From contig CANQZF010000072.1 of assembly GCA_947628265.1 (NCBI GenBank), positions 1 to 7,967 of the forward strand: 7,967 nt of DNA, read 5' to 3'. The notes under the pieces were generated by a model, which had not been told where the DNA came from, made no database searches, and saw only the letters and a program-made list of their open reading frames with translations. This document shows positions 5,741-7,967 of this stretch, in pieces; position 1 is the first letter of the stretch; every line of letters begins with the position of its first letter. The stretch is from an uncultured Oscillospiraceae bacterium (lineage in GTDB: Bacteria > Bacillota > Clostridia > Oscillospirales > Oscillospiraceae). The translations under genes and the position numbers were made by a program.

Positions 5741-6099
5741 AGGGACGGGCCGCCACGGTGTGCGGCCCCTACGGCGTTGGCTGGGACAATGTGGTAGGCG
5801 GGTGCGGTCGGCCGTGGGCGGCCGACCCTACGGGGCATTGTACGTTGATTGAGGGCCCGGATATAAATTGAGGGACGGGTCGCCGGGGACGGCGACCCCT
5901 ACGGCGTTGTAAGGAAGCGTGGTAGTAATCGCAGGGATGGGCCAACCTGGGCGACGGCCCGTACGGGGACGTTGTGCGTTGAATGGGGACCAGAATATAA
6001 ATCGGAGAATGGGCCGATGTGGGCATCGGCCCTTACGGCGGGTTACGGAGGTGATGTGGTAGTCGAGGAACGGGCCGCCGAGGGTGGCGGCCCCTACGG
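5741..6099. repeat. Cluster 3: composite tandem array of palindromic repeats (GGGACGGG...CCCCTACGG orientation)
   Basis: Six hairpin units in one orientation, with stem positions: 5741-5774 (5747-5753/5762-5768), 5803-5833 (5806-5814/5819-5827), 5871-5905 (5877-5885/5890-5898), 5934-5966 (degenerate, 5939-5943/5956-5960), 6005-6038 (6011-6019/6024-6032) and 6066-6099 (6072-6079/6086-6093). The spacers alternate strictly. Type a contains GTGGTAG (5791-5797, 5919-5925, 6056-6062). Type b contains TTG...ATATAAAT (5838-5869 and 5972-6003). Every second unit therefore repeats at about 130-134 bp, so the true repeat is a dimer. Arms differ in sequence between units but mostly stay complementary. 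No protein-coding content is credible. Confidence 0.88.
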
Positions 6100-6138
6100 C
6101 GGGGAGGGGGCGGGACAAAAGATGGGAAAGTAGATCCC

Positions 6139-6167
6139 GCCGCCCAAAAGGGCGGCATCCTTTTTTT
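6139..6167 (+). terminator. Intrinsic terminator on the + strand
   Basis: GCCGCCC (6139-6145) and GGGCGGC (6150-6156) pair perfectly around an AAAA loop and are followed by ATCC and seven T residues (6161-6167), a textbook rho-independent terminator. The nearest upstream + strand gene is the XRE gene, ending about 780 bases earlier with the repeats in between, so it may be that gene's original terminator displaced by repeats, or it may end a transcript arising inside the repeats. An alternative 7-bp stem (GGCGGGA 6109-6115 with TCCCGCC 6135-6141) overlaps the left arm. Confidence 0.75.
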
Positions 6168-6210
6168 AACCCCCGGAGGGCACCTTTTTGCGATTTTTCG
6201 TATATATCGC

Positions 6211-6239
6211 GTGACAACGGCGGGGGGAGGGTGTATAAT
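6211..6239 (+). promoter_or_regulatory. SigA-type promoter for the small membrane protein and trmO
   Basis: GTGACA (6211-6216, five of six to consensus) and a perfect TATAAT (6234-6239) are separated by exactly 17 bases. Transcription would start near 6246, leaving a 5' leader of about 45 bases before AAGGAG at 6281-6286. This is the best promoter match in the window. Confidence 0.8.
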
Positions 6240-6290
6240 TTTCTTGAAAATTCGCTTTGAAAGGGGCGGGGGGCTTGGAAAAGGAGAAAA

Positions 6291-6320
6291 ATGTCCCGGA
6301 GACTGCGGGGCATCCTATGA
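6291..6320 (+). CDS. Possible 9-codon leader ORF coupled to the next gene
   Basis: ATG 6291 lies four bases after the strong ribosome-binding site AAGGAG (6281-6286) and opens a nine-codon frame (MSRRLRGIL) whose TGA (6318-6320) overlaps the ATG (6317) of the membrane protein gene as ATGA. The downstream ATG itself has only a weak GGGG (6307-6310), so ribosomes may load at the leader and reinitiate. The peptide is too short for family assignment; two adjacent arginine codons (CGG AGA) follow the serine codon. It could equally be a chance frame, with AAGGAG misread as its site. Confidence 0.35.
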   Translation: MSRRLRGIL

Positions 6321-6748
6321 AATGGTACAAATTCCTCATCTGGTTCGCCCTGTGGGCCGGGGCGGCGCTGCTGGCGGCCCAGGGGATCGGGTATCTCACG
6401 GGCGCGTCCTACAGGGACGGGTCGGGGCTCACCGCCGACACGGTGTACGGGAACTTCCCGGGGCTTCGGATCTGGGACAAGATCTACGGCGCGGGACTCC
6501 TCCTGCTGGCGGCCTTCAACGTCTTTACCCGCTTCAGGCTCTCCGGCTTCAAGGCAAACGGGCCCAAGTGCCTCTATTTTACCTACGCGCTCCAGGCGCT
6601 CCTCGCGGTGGTCAACGCCATCACCGTCGCCACCATCACGGGCGTCTCCGGCGCGGTCAACGCCGTGGGCGCGGCGGTCATCTGCGCGGCGCTCATCATC
6701 CTCAATAGGAGCTACTTCAATAAGCGCGGGGAGCTCTTTGTAAACTGA
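6317..6748 (+). CDS. Small four-helix integral membrane protein of unknown function
   Basis: The 143-residue protein has four likely membrane helices (about 6-27, 54-71, 83-105 and 112-130), short loops and a C-terminal tail rich in polar residues (RSYFNKRGELFVN). The N-terminus goes straight into the first helix, which favours ATG 6317 over in-frame TTG codons at 6257 and 6275 that would add charged residues in front. I do not recognise a named family. Conserved-looking motifs in the loops are VYGNFPGL (43-50), WDKIYG (53-58) and TRFRLSGFKANGP (71-83). It follows a strong promoter and lies 26 bases before trmO, so the two are probably co-transcribed; that does not by itself imply a shared function. 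Start choice is complicated by the overlapping leader ORF. Confidence 0.8.
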   Translation: MKWYKFLIWFALWAGAALLAAQGIGYLTGASYRDGSGLTADTVYGNFPGLRIWDKIYGAGLLLLAAFNVFTRFRLSGFKANGPKCLYFTYALQALLAVVNAITVATITGVSGAVNAVGAAVICAALIILNRSYFNKRGELFVN

Positions 6749-6774
6749 CGCTTTCAGGAAGGAGGGATGGGCAA

Positions 6775-7446
6775 ATGCCGGAGACAGCGCTTCAACTTGT
6801 CGCCCGGGTGCGAAACGACTTCACGGAAAAATTCGGCGTCCCCCGTCAGGCGGGCCTTGCGGAGGACCTTATCTCCCGGGTGGTCTTCGAGCCGGAATTT
6901 AAAAACGCCGACGCCCTCCGGGGGCTGGAGGGCTTTTCCCATATCTGGCTCATCTGGGGCTTCGACAGGGCCGCGCGCCGGGGCTGGTCCCCCACGGTGC
7001 GGCCGCCGAGGCTGGGGGGCAACCGGCGCGTGGGGGTCTTCGCCACCCGCTCCCCCTTCCGGCCCAACGCTTTGGGGCTGTCCTGCGTGCGCCTTCTGGG
7101 GATCGACGGCACGGACCTTCTCGTGGGCGGGGCGGACATGACCGACGGCACGCCGGTCTACGACATAAAGCCGTACCTCCCCTACGCCGACTGCCGTCCG
7201 GAGGCCGTGGGCGGCTACACCGACGATCTGCCGGAGCGGCGGCTTGCGGTGGACTTCCCGGAGGAGCTCTTGCGAAAGCTCCCGGAGGAGAAGCGCCCGG
7301 GGCTTTTGGAGGTGCTGTCCCACGACCCCAGGCCCTCCTACCAGTCCGACCCGGAGCGGGAGTACGGCCTTGCCTTCGGGGGGTACGACGTGCGGTTTTG
7401 TGTCTCGGATGGGACGCTCCGGGTTTTTCAGGTTTTAGCGAAATAG
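6775..7446 (+). CDS. trmO: tRNA (N6-threonylcarbamoyladenosine37-N6)-methyltransferase TrmO
   Basis: This 223-residue protein belongs to the TsaA/YaeB (UPF0066) family, which uses S-adenosylmethionine to methylate t6A at position 37 of certain tRNAs to m6t6A. The family signatures are strong: VRNDFTEKFGVPRQAGL (12-28), ALRGLEGFSHIWLIWGF (47-63), and RPPRLGGNRRVGVFATRSPFRPNALGLS (from residue 76), the most conserved block. A second conserved stretch, DGTPVYDIKPYLPYAD, lies in the middle, and a shorter C-terminal region ends with YQSDPEREYGLAFGGYDV. Length is close to E. coli TrmO (about 235). ATG 6775 is supported by AAGGAGGG (6759-6766) eight bases upstream; ATG 6767 is too close to that site and in another frame. 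No clear terminator follows before the prs promoter. Confidence 0.95.
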   Translation: MPETALQLVARVRNDFTEKFGVPRQAGLAEDLISRVVFEPEFKNADALRGLEGFSHIWLIWGFDRAARRGWSPTVRPPRLGGNRRVGVFATRSPFRPNALGLSCVRLLGIDGTDLLVGGADMTDGTPVYDIKPYLPYADCRPEAVGGYTDDLPERRLAVDFPEELLRKLPEEKRPGLLEVLSHDPRPSYQSDPEREYGLAFGGYDVRFCVSDGTLRVFQVLAK

Positions 7447-7501
7447 CCTGTGAAAAGCCGAAATGACTGAAAAAATTGCATAGGTCTTTTGAATTTTTGT
7501 A

Positions 7502-7530
7502 TCCACTTTCACAGAGTAATATGCTATGAT
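7502..7530 (+). promoter_or_regulatory. Promoter of prs
   Basis: The 116 bases between trmO and prs are markedly A/T-rich against the GC-rich background. TGCTATGAT (7522-7530) is an extended -10 with a five-of-six core; the matching -35 window 17 bases upstream (TCCACT, 7502-7507) is poor, as tolerated by extended -10 promoters. An alternative is TTGTAT (7497-7502) with TATGCT (7520-7525), also 17 bases apart. GGAGGG (7550-7555) provides the ribosome-binding site seven bases before ATG 7563. Confidence 0.6.
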
Positions 7531-7562
7531 ATAGGTACAAAAATAAATTGGAGGGAAAACCT

Positions 7563-7967
<405 letters not shown>

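Noticed and set aside
1612..6099. CRISPR array (regularly spaced repeats of about 33 bases with spacers of about 30-35 bases)
   Set aside because: The units differ in sequence and orientation, are strong palindromes, and the spacers themselves repeat; no cas genes are present. CRISPR repeats would be near-identical with unique spacers.
5828..6313. Open frame of 161 codons on the minus strand
   Set aside because: It runs through the hairpin array, its low-complexity Arg/Pro/Gly translation reflects the repeats, and it has no family resemblance. The overlapping minus frame 5769-6026 is rejected for the same reason.
7448..7514. Inverted repeat CTGTGAAA/TTTCACAG (7448-7455 and 7507-7514) around the prs promoter region
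   Set aside because: The arms are only 8 bp and 51 bases apart in an A/T-rich region; chance is likely and no regulator is known for it here. It is also not a terminator for trmO.

Overview
This is a GC-rich bacterial window in which every convincing gene lies on the + strand. Strong GGAGG ribosome-binding sites, ATGA/TGATG start-stop overlaps, a pyrBI-type aspartate transcarbamoylase and SigA-like promoters suggest a high-GC member of the Clostridia, such as an Oscillospiraceae-like gut anaerobe. The taxon is inferred from gene style only; no marker gene settles it.

Region 1 (1-4358) is most of a de novo pyrimidine (UMP) operon. It holds the 3' end of pyrD (dihydroorotate dehydrogenase), pyrF (OMP decarboxylase), a HAD phosphatase of the 5'-nucleotidase/phosphoglycolate phosphatase type, a HIT-family nucleotide hydrolase, pyrE (orotate phosphoribosyltransferase), pyrB and pyrI (catalytic and regulatory chains of aspartate transcarbamoylase). 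Most junctions overlap or are very short. The exception is the roughly 290 bp between the HAD and HIT genes, which is filled by a palindromic repeat cluster (1612-1842). A perfect 12-bp hairpin (4365-4395) follows pyrI.

Region 2 (4482-5357) is one gene for an XRE-type DNA-binding domain fused to a multi-helix membrane domain, behind a weak candidate promoter.

Region 3 (5358-6316) has no credible protein gene except a possible 9-codon leader. It is dominated by the same hairpin repeat family seen at 1612-1842: one group in one orientation (5381-5613), one in the other (5741-6099), with a larger cruciform element between them (5652-5720). In the second group, hairpins and two spacer types alternate, giving a composite repeat of about 131 bp. 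A good intrinsic terminator (6139-6167) and a near-consensus promoter (6211-6239) close the region.

Region 4 (6291-7446) holds a possible 9-codon leader ORF, an unrecognised four-helix membrane protein and trmO/tsaA (tRNA t6A37 methyltransferase). Region 5 (7447-7967) is a promoter and the 5' part of prs, PRPP synthetase. PRPP is the co-substrate of PyrE, so the two ends of the window are linked metabolically. The repeat system, rather than any protein gene, is the most unusual content.
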